A stretch of DNA of 64,000 nt from CAVQJU01 sp963755195. Its GTDB lineage: Bacteria > Acidobacteriota > Vicinamibacteria > Vicinamibacterales > CAVVIG01. Numbering within the stretch: position 1 is the first letter of the stretch; each line of letters opens with the position of its first letter. The notes under the pieces were generated by a model. It did not search any database, had not been told where the DNA came from, and saw nothing but the letters and a program-made list of their open reading frames with translations. The translations under genes were made by a program, and so were the position numbers. Of this stretch, positions 42,826-52,136 are shown in pieces. Location of the stretch: positions 124,001-188,000 of the forward strand of contig CAVWIZ010000001.1 of NCBI GenBank assembly GCA_963755195.1, written 5' to 3'.

Positions 42826-43305
42826 GACGCCGCTCCCTTCCACGCCCGGTCACATCCCGGGCTCACCTTCACAAGTAATGCGAAATTATGCAAATGAATT
42901 GCCAATGCTATACCGAAATAGAGTCCTATGACAAGCCAACTCGGCCAGCGCGGTGCTCCACGCCTCTCTTATCGTCTCCAAGCGCAAATAGTTCAGTCTC
43001 ACAACAACTCTATTACGAATCAGGCCACAACTGCCTTGTTCTGTAGTCATTACGATGTCAAGTCATTACAACTGGTACGTTTGTTCAAAACTGACACCTC
43101 ATTAGACGCCGATGGGCCGCTAGCGGTTCTCGGATCGGGATCTGACATTTTGTCCGCTTCAGGAGACGGCAGTGTGTCGTGAGATCCGTCTCATGTGACA
43201 AATTTCCGACGCCCTGATCGCAAATTCCGCAGTTTCGCATCCTGGTATGACTACGCCCGGGGAAGCCGCAGCGTTTCGAGGAACGGCTACTACAATGGGG
43301 TGGTC
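42826..43305. other. AT-richer intergenic region
   Basis: About 480 bp with no convincing gene, noticeably less GC-rich than the rest of the window, between the divergent dksA and Cys-rich genes. Short direct echoes occur (ATTACGA at 43012 and 43050; TCATTAC at 43047 and 43063). It must hold both promoters. An 84-codon frame at 42928-43182 has no family features and no good ribosome-binding site. A small RNA is possible but not supported by a clear terminator. Confidence 0.5.
42907..42934 (-). promoter_or_regulatory. Candidate dksA promoter
   Basis: Minus-strand TTGTCA (42934-42929) and TATAGC (42912-42907) with a 16-bp spacer, giving a leader of about 75 nt before the dksA ATG. Moderate match only. 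Confidence 0.4.
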
Positions 43306-43953
43306 ATGGTTTGCCGTCTCTGCGGTCAGCGCCGGGCACGCAGGGCCTGTCCTGCACTCCACCACCAGATATGCGCCGTCTGCTGCGGCACCAAGCGTCT
43401 GGTGGAGATTCAGTGCCCGTCAGACTGCCCCTTCCTGGCGTCCGCGCGGGAGCATCCCCCCGCCATGGTCGTCCGCCAACACCAGCACGACCTGGGCCTC
43501 GCCATGGACCTGGTACGCGACTTCAACGAGCGCCAGTCGCAGCTCTTCCTGCTGATCACATCGTTTCTCGTCCGCTACAACCCGCCGGAACTTCACACGC
43601 TCGTCGACGAGGATGTCGCAGACGCGGCGGCGGCGCTCGCGGCAACCTTCGAAACGGCGGTGCGCGGGGTCATCTACGAGCACCGCCCTTCGTCCTCTTC
43701 GGCGGCGCGGCTGGCAGCGGCCCTGGCCCCGGTCCTCGCGCAGGCCGGCCATCAAAGCGGCACGCCGTTCCAACGCGACTCGGCGGTCGTCCTGCGGCGG
43801 CTGGAGAATGCGGCGCGCCGCGGCGACAGCGACCATCGCGACAACCCGCGCGCACTCCTGGAACTGCTCGGGCGCGTCATTCGGAAGACGGCCGAAGCGC
43901 CGACGCAGCCGTTGGAGGCAGGTCAGGAGCCGTCGCGCTTGATCGTGCCGTAA
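43306..43953 (+). CDS. Conserved-looking Cys-rich protein of unknown function
   Basis: About 215 residues from ATG 43306 (GTG 43300 also possible). The N-terminal ~45 residues contain eight Cys and paired His: VCRLCGQ, ACPALHHQICAVCC, IQCPSDCPFL, arranged like a treble-clef or double zinc finger. The remainder is mostly helical, with no membrane segment. I do not recognise a named family. It precedes rpmB on the same strand by 41 bp and is divergent from dksA, so a ribosome- or stress-linked role is conceivable but unproved. Confidence 0.6.
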   Translation: MVCRLCGQRRARRACPALHHQICAVCCGTKRLVEIQCPSDCPFLASAREHPPAMVVRQHQHDLGLAMDLVRDFNERQSQLFLLITSFLVRYNPPELHTLVDEDVADAAAALAATFETAVRGVIYEHRPSSSSAARLAAALAPVLAQAGHQSGTPFQRDSAVVLRRLENAARRGDSDHRDNPRALLELLGRVIRKTAEAPTQPLEAGQEPSRLIVP

Positions 43954-43994
43954 ACGGCCAGCTATACTTGAGGTTTGGTGAACAGGGGAAAGTC

Positions 43995-44186
43995 ATGGCA
44001 AAGCACTGTGAGATTTGCGGTAAGGCGCCGGTCGTCGGGCGCCAGCACAGCCACGCGAACAACGTGAGCGCGCGCCGCTTCGAACCGAACCTTCAAAGGG
44101 TCCGCGCGACAATCGGCGGCGGCAACAGGCGTATTCGGGTCTGCACGCGCTGCCTGCGCTCGGGCAAGGTCACGAAGGCCGCGTGA
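43995..44186 (+). CDS. rpmB: 50S ribosomal protein L28
   Basis: A 63-residue L28 of the zinc-binding (C+) type: CEICGK near the start and CTRCLRSGK near the end give CxxC...CxxC. GRQHSHANNVSARRFEPNLQ is typical. ATG has AGGGGAA upstream. Overlaps ridA by GTGA. The rpmG usually seen with rpmB is not here. Confidence 0.96.
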   Translation: MAKHCEICGKAPVVGRQHSHANNVSARRFEPNLQRVRATIGGGNRRIRVCTRCLRSGKVTKAA

Positions 44187-44569
44187 AGCAGGCGGTATCG
44201 AGTCCCGACGCGCCGAACCCGGCCGGCGCTTATTCGCCTGCCTTGAGGGCGGGCGACCTCCTATTCCTGTCGGGTCAGATTCCGATCAATCCGGCGACGG
44301 GCCAGCTGGTGCAAGGGGACGCGGCCGTGCAGGCGCGGCGGGTGATGGACAACCTGGGAGCGCTGCTCAAGGCCGCCGGCTTGTCGTTCGACCACATTGT
44401 CCGGACCACAGTCTTCCTCGCCGACATGAACGACTTCGCCGTCGTCAACGAGGTTTACGCGTCGTACTTCACCGAGCCCCGACCCGCGCGCGCGACCGTT
44501 CAGGTGGCACGACTTCCCCGCGATGCCCGCATCGAGATCGATGCGATTGCGAGCTACGCAGCGACATAG
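44183..44569 (+). CDS. ridA: RidA-family enamine/imine deaminase
   Basis: A 128-residue RidA (YjgF). Typical start SSPDAPNPAGAYSPA, LFLSGQIPI, and the C-terminal RPARATVQVARLPRDARIEIDAIA with the conserved Arg that binds the carboxylate. Removes reactive 2-aminoacrylate formed by PLP enzymes. GTG start overlaps rpmB stop. Confidence 0.94.
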   Translation: MKQAVSSPDAPNPAGAYSPALRAGDLLFLSGQIPINPATGQLVQGDAAVQARRVMDNLGALLKAAGLSFDHIVRTTVFLADMNDFAVVNEVYASYFTEPRPARATVQVARLPRDARIEIDAIASYAAT

Positions 44570-44606
44570 AGGCAGGAAGGGCGGGACTAGCCCACGCGCC
44601 CTGCCA
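44570..44606. repeat. Short inverted junction repeat between ridA and rel
   Basis: GGCAGGAAGGGCGGGA on one side and CGCCCTGCC on the other, around the rel stop codon; same unit type as the aspartase-tail repeat. Confidence 0.55.
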
Positions 44607-46764
44607 CTCCTGACCGCTCGACATCCAACACACCATCGATGCCGCGCAGCGACTTGATGACGCGCTCGAGGTGTTTGAGGTCGCTGATCTCGACGGTGAC
44701 GTCGATCCGCGCGCGGCGGTCGTCGTCGGTATGCGCTTCCATGTTGCGGATGTTCGTGTTGATGTCGGCGATCCTGGCGCTCACGGCAGCGAGCAGCCCC
44801 TTCCGGTCTTCCACTTCCATCGTCAACTTGACCGTATAGGGCGCGACCTCGTCGCCGGTGTCGCCCTTGTCCCATTCGACCTCGATGCGGCGTTCGGGGT
44901 CGTACAGCAGGTTGACGACGTTGGGGCAGGTCGCGGAGTGGACCGACACGCCCTTGCCGCGCGTGATGTAGCCGATGATTTTCTCGCCGCGAATCGGATT
45001 GCAGCACCGCGCGCGAAACACCATCAGGTCGTCGATTCCGCGGACCTTGATCTTCTCCTCGCCCGAACCGAACGCCCGCCGGACGGCTGCCGTTACAGGA
45101 CCGACAGGCGGCTGCTCCACCAGCCGGTCGGACGGCACGAGCTTGGTCAGGATCTGCTTCGGACCGAGCTTGCCGTAGCCGACGAGGGCAAACAGCTCTT
45201 CGACCTTCTGCACGCCGAATTCGGCGAGCACGGGCGCCATCGCCGCTTCGTCGGCCAGCGTCTTGAGGCTCACGTCGTATCGCCGGGCTTCCTTGTCGAG
45301 GACCTTGCGTCCCAGGTCGATCGCGCGCACCCGCTCTTCACGGCGAATGAGGTACTTGATCTCGTAGCGCGCGTGCGACGTGACGACGAAGCTCAGCCAG
45401 TCGCGGCTCGGCTTGTGCCCGGCCGTCGTGATGATTTCCACGATGTCGCCGCTCCTGAGATGGGTGCGCAGGGGTACCATCTTGCCGTTGACCCGCGCGC
45501 CGACGCACTGGTGGCCGACATCGGTGTGGATGGCGTACGCGAAATCGATCGGCGTGGCGCCGCGAGGGAAGGCCTTGACGAGCCCCTTGGGAGTAAAGGT
45601 GTACACCTCTTCCGGGTACAGATCGATCTTGAGGTTCTGAATGAACTCCTGCGGGTCTTCCTGCTGGTATTCGAGCAGCTGGCGCATCCACTGGAAGTGG
45701 CGCTCGTCGCGGTGGTCGCCGACGCGCCCCTCCTTGTACTTCCAGTGCGCGGCGATGCCCTCCTCCGCCATCCGGTGCATCTCGACGGTGCGGACCTGCA
45801 CCTCGAAGGGGACGCCGCGATCGCTGATGACCGACGTATGGAGCGATTGGTAGCCGTTCGGGCGCGGCATCGCGATGAAGTCTTTGATGCGGCCGGGCAC
45901 CGGCGACCAGGTCTGGTGGATGATCCCGAGGGCGGCGTAACAGTCCTTGACGCTGTCGGTGACAATGCGCAGCGCGATGAAGTCGTACACCTGCTCGAGG
46001 TCGATCTTCTGGCGCTTCAGCTTCTGGTGGATGCTCCACAAACGCTTGATGCGGCCGTCGATCTCGGCGACCGGCACCTGCGCCTCGCGGAGCTTGGCCT
46101 CGATGGTGGCCTTCAGGCCCTTGATGAGACCCTCGGCGGCGCGCCGTTTCGCGTCCACCTTGACGCGGAGCGATTCGTACGACTGGGGCTCAAGATACCG
46201 GAAGGCCAGCTCCTCGAGCTCGTTCTTGACCTTGCTCATCCCGAGCCGGTTGGCAATCGGCGCGTAGATGTCGCGCGTTTCTTCCGCCACCTTCACGCGG
46301 CGTTCCTCGGGCAGATGGCTGAGCGTGCGCATGTTGTGCACCCGGTCGGCCAGCTTCACGAGAATCACGCGAATGTCGTCGACCATCGCGAGGAGCATCT
46401 TGCGGAAGTTCTCGGCCTGGCGCTCCTCGGTCGACGAAAACGGAATCGCGCTGATCTTGGTGACGCCCTCGACGACGTGGGCCACCTCGGGACCGAACAG
46501 CTCGTGAATCCGTTCGATGGTCGTCAGCGTATCTTCGACGACGTCGTGCAGCAGCCCGGCCGCAATGGCCACGGCATCGAGCTTGAGGTCGACAAGGAAC
46601 TCGGCGACCGCGAGGGGGTGAATGAGGTAGGGTTCGCCCGAATGGCGCACCTGGCCCCGGTGCTCGAAGGCCGAAAAGACATAGGCGCGCCTGAGCAGCT
46701 CGACGTCGGCGTCCGGGCTATAGGCCCGGACCTTTTCCAGGAGATCCTCAAACCGAATCATCAA
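44587..46764 (-). CDS. rel: Bifunctional (p)ppGpp synthetase/hydrolase
   Basis: A 725-residue RelA/SpoT homologue. The HD hydrolase domain is intact (HSGEPYLIHP, LLHDVVEDT with HD at 73-74, KLADRVHNMRTL). The synthetase domain has YDFIALRIVTDS and GRIKDFIAMPRPNGYQSLHTS. TGS (EVYTFTPKGLVKAFPRGATPIDFAY) and C-terminal ACT (VEDRKGLLAAVSARIADINTNI) follow. Both activities are expected, so this is likely the only long RSH enzyme. Together with dksA it forms the stringent-response part of this region. Confidence 0.95.
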   Translation of the reverse strand: MMIRFEDLLEKVRAYSPDADVELLRRAYVFSAFEHRGQVRHSGEPYLIHPLAVAEFLVDLKLDAVAIAAGLLHDVVEDTLTTIERIHELFGPEVAHVVEGVTKISAIPFSSTEERQAENFRKMLLAMVDDIRVILVKLADRVHNMRTLSHLPEERRVKVAEETRDIYAPIANRLGMSKVKNELEELAFRYLEPQSYESLRVKVDAKRRAAEGLIKGLKATIEAKLREAQVPVAEIDGRIKRLWSIHQKLKRQKIDLEQVYDFIALRIVTDSVKDCYAALGIIHQTWSPVPGRIKDFIAMPRPNGYQSLHTSVISDRGVPFEVQVRTVEMHRMAEEGIAAHWKYKEGRVGDHRDERHFQWMRQLLEYQQEDPQEFIQNLKIDLYPEEVYTFTPKGLVKAFPRGATPIDFAYAIHTDVGHQCVGARVNGKMVPLRTHLRSGDIVEIITTAGHKPSRDWLSFVVTSHARYEIKYLIRREERVRAIDLGRKVLDKEARRYDVSLKTLADEAAMAPVLAEFGVQKVEELFALVGYGKLGPKQILTKLVPSDRLVEQPPVGPVTAAVRRAFGSGEEKIKVRGIDDLMVFRARCCNPIRGEKIIGYITRGKGVSVHSATCPNVVNLLYDPERRIEVEWDKGDTGDEVAPYTVKLTMEVEDRKGLLAAVSARIADINTNIRNMEAHTDDDRRARIDVTVEISDLKHLERVIKSLRGIDGVLDVERSGVAGRVG

Positions 46765-46841
46765 AATCGGGGTCTATTCACAGGGGAAGCATCCTTAACG
46801 GGTTGTCGGATCGACACCCCCTTCATGATAGGGTGTTCTCC

Positions 46842-46871
46842 TTGACGTACCTTTTTTTGCTTCACTATACT
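46842..46871 (+). promoter_or_regulatory. Sigma-70-type promoter of the TPR lipoprotein gene
   Basis: -35 TTGACG (46842-46847), 18-bp spacer with a T-run, and -10 TATACT (46866-46871). Start of transcription expected near 46878, about 50 nt before the ATG, which has AGGGGGAG. Confidence 0.7.
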
Positions 46872-46927
46872 GACCCGGTTTCGGGCACGGCAATTTCTCG
46901 GGCAGATAACGCGACAAAGGGGGAGTA

Positions 46928-47929
46928 ATGCGACCTTTCTCGGGCACGCCGCTAGCAGGGGCGGCCCTGTCGAAGATGTCGGCGACGCTGGCTATACTGG
47001 GCTTGGCCGTTCTTGCCGCCGCGGGCTGCGGCAAGGTCAATCAGCTCAAGGGCGCGAAAGCCTACAAAGCGGCCAACGCCGCGTATCAAAGCCAGGACTA
47101 CAAGACGTCCTCGGAGCTCTACCGGGCCACGGTGGAGGCCGCACCCGACTATCCCGATTTTTCCCCCGCTTACTTCTTCCTGGGCAACAGCCTGGACAAC
47201 CTCTGGAAGCCGAGCAAGAAAGGCGAACCGGCCAACGACAAGCTGCTCGAGGACGCCGTCAAAGCCTATCAGACGGCAGCCGACAAGCTGATGAACGCCG
47301 AGAAACCGGAATACAGGAAGTTCGGCAAGTTGGCGCTGCAGTACCTGGTGGCGGTGTACGGCGCCGAGAAGCTGAACGACCCGGGCAAGGCGGAACCGAT
47401 CCTCCAGAACATGATCAAGCTCGAGCCGAGCGACCCCGCCAACTACTTCATGCTCGCGGGGCTGTATGCCGACGCGGGCGAGTACGACGAGGCCGAGCGG
47501 ATCTATATCGCTGCCAAAGACGCCAGGCCGAACGACCCCGCCGTGTATACAACGCTCGCCGCGTACTACAACCGGCAGGGACAGTTCGACAAAACGATGG
47601 CGGCGCTCGAGCAGCGCGCCGCGAAGGAGCCCGACAACCCCGAGGCGTTCCAGACGATGGCCGTGTACTATTGGGACAAGGCGAACAAAGACTCACGTCT
47701 GCGCCCTGCGGAAAAGAAAGAGTACGTAGCCAAGGGCATCGCGTCGTCCGATCACGCGCTGCAGCTCAAGCCGGATTTCTCCGACGGCTTCATCTACAAG
47801 GGGTTGCTCGTGAGGATTCAGGCGGACTTGGAGCCGGACCCCGTCAAGAAAGCGCAACTGCTCAAAGAAGCCGGGGCGTTGCACGACAAGGGCGAAGAGC
47901 TCCGCAAGAAGAAGGCCGCGGGCGCCTAG
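46928..47929 (+). CDS. TPR-repeat lipoprotein
   Basis: A 333-residue protein. Signal peptide with lipobox LAAAGC (Cys at about residue 35), so membrane-anchored by lipid. The rest is tetratricopeptide-like helices (AYKAANAAYQSQDYKTSSELYR; PANYFMLAGLYADAGEYDEAERIY; DPAVYTTLAAYYNRQGQFDKTMAALEQ). A scaffold for protein contacts in the periplasm; partners unknown. Strong promoter upstream and a strong terminator after it show it is a single-gene unit. Confidence 0.85.
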   Translation: MRPFSGTPLAGAALSKMSATLAILGLAVLAAAGCGKVNQLKGAKAYKAANAAYQSQDYKTSSELYRATVEAAPDYPDFSPAYFFLGNSLDNLWKPSKKGEPANDKLLEDAVKAYQTAADKLMNAEKPEYRKFGKLALQYLVAVYGAEKLNDPGKAEPILQNMIKLEPSDPANYFMLAGLYADAGEYDEAERIYIAAKDARPNDPAVYTTLAAYYNRQGQFDKTMAALEQRAAKEPDNPEAFQTMAVYYWDKANKDSRLRPAEKKEYVAKGIASSDHALQLKPDFSDGFIYKGLLVRIQADLEPDPVKKAQLLKEAGALHDKGEELRKKKAAGA

Positions 47930-47975
47930 CGTAACTTCTGTAAGTCGATCAGCGAAGCTCCAACCATTTGGATTC

Positions 47976-48013
47976 CGGCCGTCGGACAAACTGTCCGACG
48001 GCCGTTCTTTTTT
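47976..48013 (+). terminator. Rho-independent terminator after the TPR gene
   Basis: Perfect 13-bp stem CGGCCGTCGGACA with AAC loop (47976-48004), followed by TTCTTTTTT. Also insulates the next gene. Confidence 0.92.
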
Positions 48014-48080
48014 CGTGCGCGTTACATCCGCCACAGTAGAATTGCTGAGCATTTCAATCATTCCTCATCAGGAGCTGGCA

Positions 48081-51000
48081 ATGAATCGTAAGAACCGCAC
48101 GTGGATCCTGGGCGCGATTGGACTCGTCCTCGCCGCGGCCATCGTCGGTGCGCCGCTGGCGTACGCACAAGGTGTGACGACCGGGGCCATCGCCGGAGTC
48201 GTAGTCGACGATCAGGGAGCGGTCACACCGGGGGCGACGGTTCTCGCCGTCCATGTGCCGTCAGGCACCACGTACGAGACGGTCTCGCAGGGAGACGGAC
48301 GGTTCACGATCCCCGGCGTGCGAGTCGGCGGGCCTTACAAGATCACGGCCGCGCTCACGGGATTCGCCTCCGAGACGATCGAGGACATCGCCGTCAGCCT
48401 GGGCACGACTGCTGATCTCAGTTTCAAGCTCAAGGTCGCGGCGGTTGCCGAAACCATCACGGTCGTGGGGCAGTCGGATCCGGTGTTCAGTTCCACTCGC
48501 ACCGGCGCCGCGACCGCGGTGCTGCGCGAGGATCTGGCGGCGCTGCCGACAATCACTGGACGTATCAACGACGTCACGCGGCTTTCGCCACAATACGGCG
48601 CCTCGGGGAGCTTCTCGGGCCAGGACTCGAGGATGAACAACATCACAGTGGACGGCGCCTACTTCAACAACTCCTTCGGCCTGCGCAACACGCCGGGCGA
48701 TACCTCGGGTGTCGCGCCCATCTCGCTCGAAGCCATCGAACAAGTGCAGGTCAGCGTCGCGCCTTACGACGTGCGTCAAGGCAACTTCGTCGGCGCCGGC
48801 GTCAACACGGTCACGAGGAGCGGGGCCAACAGGTTCACCGGCTCCCTGTATCACCGGTTCCGCAACGAATCGTTCGTCGGCAAGGAGGCCGCCGGGCAAA
48901 CATTCAATCCGGGCACGTTCGACACGACCAACACCGGCGAGTGGGCCGGCGGCCCGATTGTCAAGAACAAGCTGTTCTTCTTCGAAAGTTTTGAAAGCCA
49001 GAAAGACACGAGGCCGCTCAATACTTTCACGTCGAACCCGGGAGGCGCGGCGGCGACCGGGAACACGACGCGCGTCCTCGCGTCCGATCTGAACGCGCTC
49101 AGCGCATTCCTGTCGTCGAAGTTTGGCTACGACGCCGGCCCGTTCGACAACATCTCGAAGAATACGCCTGGCAAGCCGTTCCTGATCAAGGGCGACTACA
49201 ACCTCAACAACACGAACAAGGTCAGCTTCCGCTACAACCAACTCGAGTCGAACACCGGGGTGAACATGTCGGGTTCAAACTCGTTGGGCAACCCGAGCGG
49301 CAGGCCAACCTTCAGCAACAACTTCCTGAACTTTCAGAGCTCCAACTACACGATTCTCGAGAACATCAAGTCGGGCATCGGAGAGTGGAATACCGTCTTC
49401 GCCGGTGACCTGACGAACAACCTGATCATCGGCTACACGCACCAGGACGAAAGCCGCGGTGAGCTGGCCACATTGTTCCCGTTTGTAGACATCCTGGACG
49501 GCAGCGGCGTTTCGTATACAGCGTTCGGCTCCGAGCCGTTCACACCGTTCAACAAGCTGCTGTACGACACATTCCAGGCGCAGGACAGTTTCACCAAGTT
49601 CAGCACGAGGCACTCGCTGACCTTCGGCGCCGCGGTCGAGAAGTATCACTCCGACAACTCCTTCTATCCGGGCGTCCAGAGCGCCTATACCTACAACTCC
49701 CTGGCAGATTTCTACAGCGCCGCGAACGCGTATCTTGCCAATCCGAATGCCACCGTGTCGCCGGTGCCCATGCGCTTCCAAGTGTCTTACTCGAATGTTC
49801 CCGGCACTTTGACGCCGCCATATCAGCCGCTGGATGTCTGGTACACGAGCGCCTATGCTCAGGACGAATGGCGACCCAGAGGCAACTTGACGGTGACCGG
49901 AGGCATCCGCATGGACGTGGCGAAGTTCGGGGCGACCGGGTTCGACAACCCGGCGGTCGATGCGCTGACGTTCCGCGATCAAAACGGCGCCGCGGTCAAG
50001 TACAACACCGGGGCATTGCCGAAGACGACGCCGCTCTGGTCGCCACGCGTCGGAATCAACTGGGATGTGCAGGGCAACGGGCAGACGCAAGTGCGAGGCG
50101 GCACGGGCGTGTTTACGGGCAAGCCCGCGTACGTCTGGATATCGAATCAGATCGGCAACACCGGCATGCTGACAGGTTCTCTGCTGGCGACCAACAGCAC
50201 GGCGTTCCCGTTCAGCCCGAACCCGGACAAATACAAGCCGGCCGCGACCGGCCTCCCGCCGGTCAGCGCCACAATCAATGTCACGGATGCAGACTTCAGG
50301 TTCCCGCAGACCTGGCGGACCAACATTGCCGTTGATCGCAGGCTGCCGTGGGGTCTCGTGGGAACCGGCGAGTACATCTACAACCACGACGTGAACGGCT
50401 TCGCGTATATCAATGCGAACCTGCCGGCGGCGCAGTCGGCCTTTACCGGAGTGGACAACCGTCCGCGTTGGGTGGGACCCACGTGCGCAGCGTTAGGGCA
50501 GGCGGTGCCGTGTGTCAACCGCATCAACAATGCGGTCGGCAATGCGATCAGTGCGAACTATGTGCTCCAGAACCAGAGCGTGGGCCGGTCGTGGAACATC
50601 GCGGCCAGCATATCGAAGCCCATGACCCGCGGCTTCATGTTCAAAGGCGCATATACCTACGGCGTGGCGAGAAACACGATTGACCCGGGGTCCATCGCGG
50701 CAGGTACGTGGACGAGCAATGCGATCGTCACCGATCCCAACAACCCTGTGCTGGCGTACGGGTCGAACTCGCCAGGTAATCGCGTCTTCTTCGCCACGTC
50801 GTACACGAAACAGTACGCTCGCATCGGAGCGACCACGGTCGCCGCGTTCTTTGATGCGCGCCCGAACGTCGTCGGCGCAGGCTTCTCAACGAACAGCAGT
50901 TACATCTTTTCAGCGGACATGAACGGCGATGGCGGGGCCAACGACCTGATCTACATCCCGCGTAGCACGTCCGAAATGAACTTCCAGACATTCGCGGCCG

Positions 51001-51437
51001 GCGGAAGGACGTTCACGGCCGCGGATCAGGCGACCGCCTTCGAAGCCTACATCAAGCAGGATGACTACCTGAGCAGCCGTCGCGGCCAGTACGCCGAGCG
51101 CAACGCGGTGTTCAACCCCATGCTCAAACGGCTGGACCTGAGCATCATGCAGGACGTGTTCAAGAGCGTCGGCGGCAACCGCCACTCCGGACAAATTCGA
51201 CTGGACATCACGAACTTCGGCAACATGCTCAACCACAACTGGGGCGCAGGCCAAGCGATCATCCAGAGCAGACTTCTGTCGCCGCAGGGCGCCGATGCCA
51301 CGGGTGCACCGCTTTACCGGCTGGCAACGGTGGCGACCGCGGCTGGCACCGAGCTGGTCAGCAAGACGTTCCAGACGACGGCCGGCACCGCCGACGTGTA
51401 CGTGATGATGTTGAGCTTCCGCTACTCGTTCAACTAG
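48081..51437 (+). CDS. Oar-like TonB-dependent receptor
   Basis: A 1118-residue outer-membrane protein. Signal peptide RTWILGAIGLVLAAAIVGAPLAYA (ends near residue 30). Residues ~33-115 are a carboxypeptidase-regulatory-like domain (GAIAGVVVDDQGAVTPGATV, GRFTIPGV). Then a plug-like region (VFSSTRTGAATAVLREDLAALPTITGRINDV) and a long beta-barrel ending in the C-terminal aromatic MLSFRYSFN. ATG 48081 has AGGAG upstream. Substrate unknown; the Oar group is typical of acidobacteria and myxobacteria, with large oligosaccharide or peptide cargo suspected. Likely energised by the TonB-ExbBD operon at 56-58.6 kb. Confidence 0.9.
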   Translation: MNRKNRTWILGAIGLVLAAAIVGAPLAYAQGVTTGAIAGVVVDDQGAVTPGATVLAVHVPSGTTYETVSQGDGRFTIPGVRVGGPYKITAALTGFASETIEDIAVSLGTTADLSFKLKVAAVAETITVVGQSDPVFSSTRTGAATAVLREDLAALPTITGRINDVTRLSPQYGASGSFSGQDSRMNNITVDGAYFNNSFGLRNTPGDTSGVAPISLEAIEQVQVSVAPYDVRQGNFVGAGVNTVTRSGANRFTGSLYHRFRNESFVGKEAAGQTFNPGTFDTTNTGEWAGGPIVKNKLFFFESFESQKDTRPLNTFTSNPGGAAATGNTTRVLASDLNALSAFLSSKFGYDAGPFDNISKNTPGKPFLIKGDYNLNNTNKVSFRYNQLESNTGVNMSGSNSLGNPSGRPTFSNNFLNFQSSNYTILENIKSGIGEWNTVFAGDLTNNLIIGYTHQDESRGELATLFPFVDILDGSGVSYTAFGSEPFTPFNKLLYDTFQAQDSFTKFSTRHSLTFGAAVEKYHSDNSFYPGVQSAYTYNSLADFYSAANAYLANPNATVSPVPMRFQVSYSNVPGTLTPPYQPLDVWYTSAYAQDEWRPRGNLTVTGGIRMDVAKFGATGFDNPAVDALTFRDQNGAAVKYNTGALPKTTPLWSPRVGINWDVQGNGQTQVRGGTGVFTGKPAYVWISNQIGNTGMLTGSLLATNSTAFPFSPNPDKYKPAATGLPPVSATINVTDADFRFPQTWRTNIAVDRRLPWGLVGTGEYIYNHDVNGFAYINANLPAAQSAFTGVDNRPRWVGPTCAALGQAVPCVNRINNAVGNAISANYVLQNQSVGRSWNIAASISKPMTRGFMFKGAYTYGVARNTIDPGSIAAGTWTSNAIVTDPNNPVLAYGSNSPGNRVFFATSYTKQYARIGATTVAAFFDARPNVVGAGFSTNSSYIFSADMNGDGGANDLIYIPRSTSEMNFQTFAAGGRTFTAADQATAFEAYIKQDDYLSSRRGQYAERNAVFNPMLKRLDLSIMQDVFKSVGGNRHSGQIRLDITNFGNMLNHNWGAGQAIIQSRLLSPQGADATGAPLYRLATVATAAGTELVSKTFQTTAGTADVYVMMLSFRYSFN

Positions 51438-51477
51438 GCGCGTCCCACGTTTGGGGCAATCGCGGAATGGATCACGT

Positions 51478-51545
51478 AGGGCTGAAGGCTAAGGGCAAAG
51501 GGCTGATTCGCGGGCAACGGCCCTCAGCCTGAGCCCTCAGCCCTA
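51478..51545. repeat. Heptamer repeat with facing arms
   Basis: Left arm AGGGCTGA, AGGCTA, AGGGCAA, AGGGCTGA; right arm CCCTCAGCC, TGAGCCCTCAGCCCT. AGGGCTGA and TCAGCCCT pair exactly. Between the receptor gene and the CYTH gene. Confidence 0.8.
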
Positions 51546-51574
51546 ACGCGGTCATTTGGCGCAGTCGGATCTCG

Positions 51575-52132
51575 ATGCCCAGGAACGTCGAAATCAAGGC
51601 GCGACTGACCGACCCCGCGAAGACGCGCGCCATCGCGTCCCGCCTGAGCGCCGCCGAGCCGGAACACATCCATCAGCACGACGTCTTCTTCAAGAGCCGG
51701 CGGGGCCGCCTGAAGCTGCGCATGTTTGCCGACGGCACCGGCGAGCTCATCCTGTACCATCGCCCCGACACGCCCTCCGCCAAACTATCGGACTACCAAA
51801 TCGCCCGGACTCCCGACGCGGGCACACTGCTCGACATCCTGAAGCAGACGGCTGCAGTGGTTGGTGAAGTCCGCAAAAATCGATTGCTGTTTCTCATCGG
51901 GCAGACGCGCGTGCACATCGACCAGGTGGAGGGCCTGGGCGACTTTCTGGAGTTCGAGGTCGTGCTCGGTCCCGGCCAGGATCAGGCGGAAGGGACGCGA
52001 ATCGCCAACCAGCTGCTGGAGGCGTTCGAGATCGATGCCGCGCAGCTGGTCGCCGCCGCGTATGTGGATCTCATTGCAGGGGCCCCCGGGATTCCAGGCC
52101 GGGCAGAAGTCGCGGTCGGGCGGGGAGACTAG
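51575..52132 (+). CDS. CYTH-domain protein (class IV adenylate cyclase-like)
   Basis: A 185-residue CYTH protein: NVEIKARL (ExExK-type N-terminal strand), KLRMFADGTGELILYHRPD, and VHIDQVEGLGDFLEFEVVL. The Glu/Lys/Arg tunnel residues point to binding of a triphosphate; members are class IV adenylate cyclases (CyaB) or triphosphatases. Activity cannot be told apart here. ATG 51575. Confidence 0.85.
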   Translation: MPRNVEIKARLTDPAKTRAIASRLSAAEPEHIHQHDVFFKSRRGRLKLRMFADGTGELILYHRPDTPSAKLSDYQIARTPDAGTLLDILKQTAAVVGEVRKNRLLFLIGQTRVHIDQVEGLGDFLEFEVVLGPGQDQAEGTRIANQLLEAFEIDAAQLVAAAYVDLIAGAPGIPGRAEVAVGRGD

Positions 52133-52136
52133 GCGT

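Noticed and set aside
42928..43182. 84-codon frame in the dksA upstream region
   Set aside because: No family motif, no convincing ribosome-binding site, AT-rich region with likely promoters.
44671..46845. 724-codon plus-strand frame opposite rel
   Set aside because: Antisense shadow of a confident Rel enzyme; His/Asp/Arg-rich nonsense composition.
46765..46927. Riboswitch or attenuator between rel and the TPR gene
   Set aside because: Only a short ACACCC/GGGTGT inverted repeat is seen; no recognisable aptamer core.
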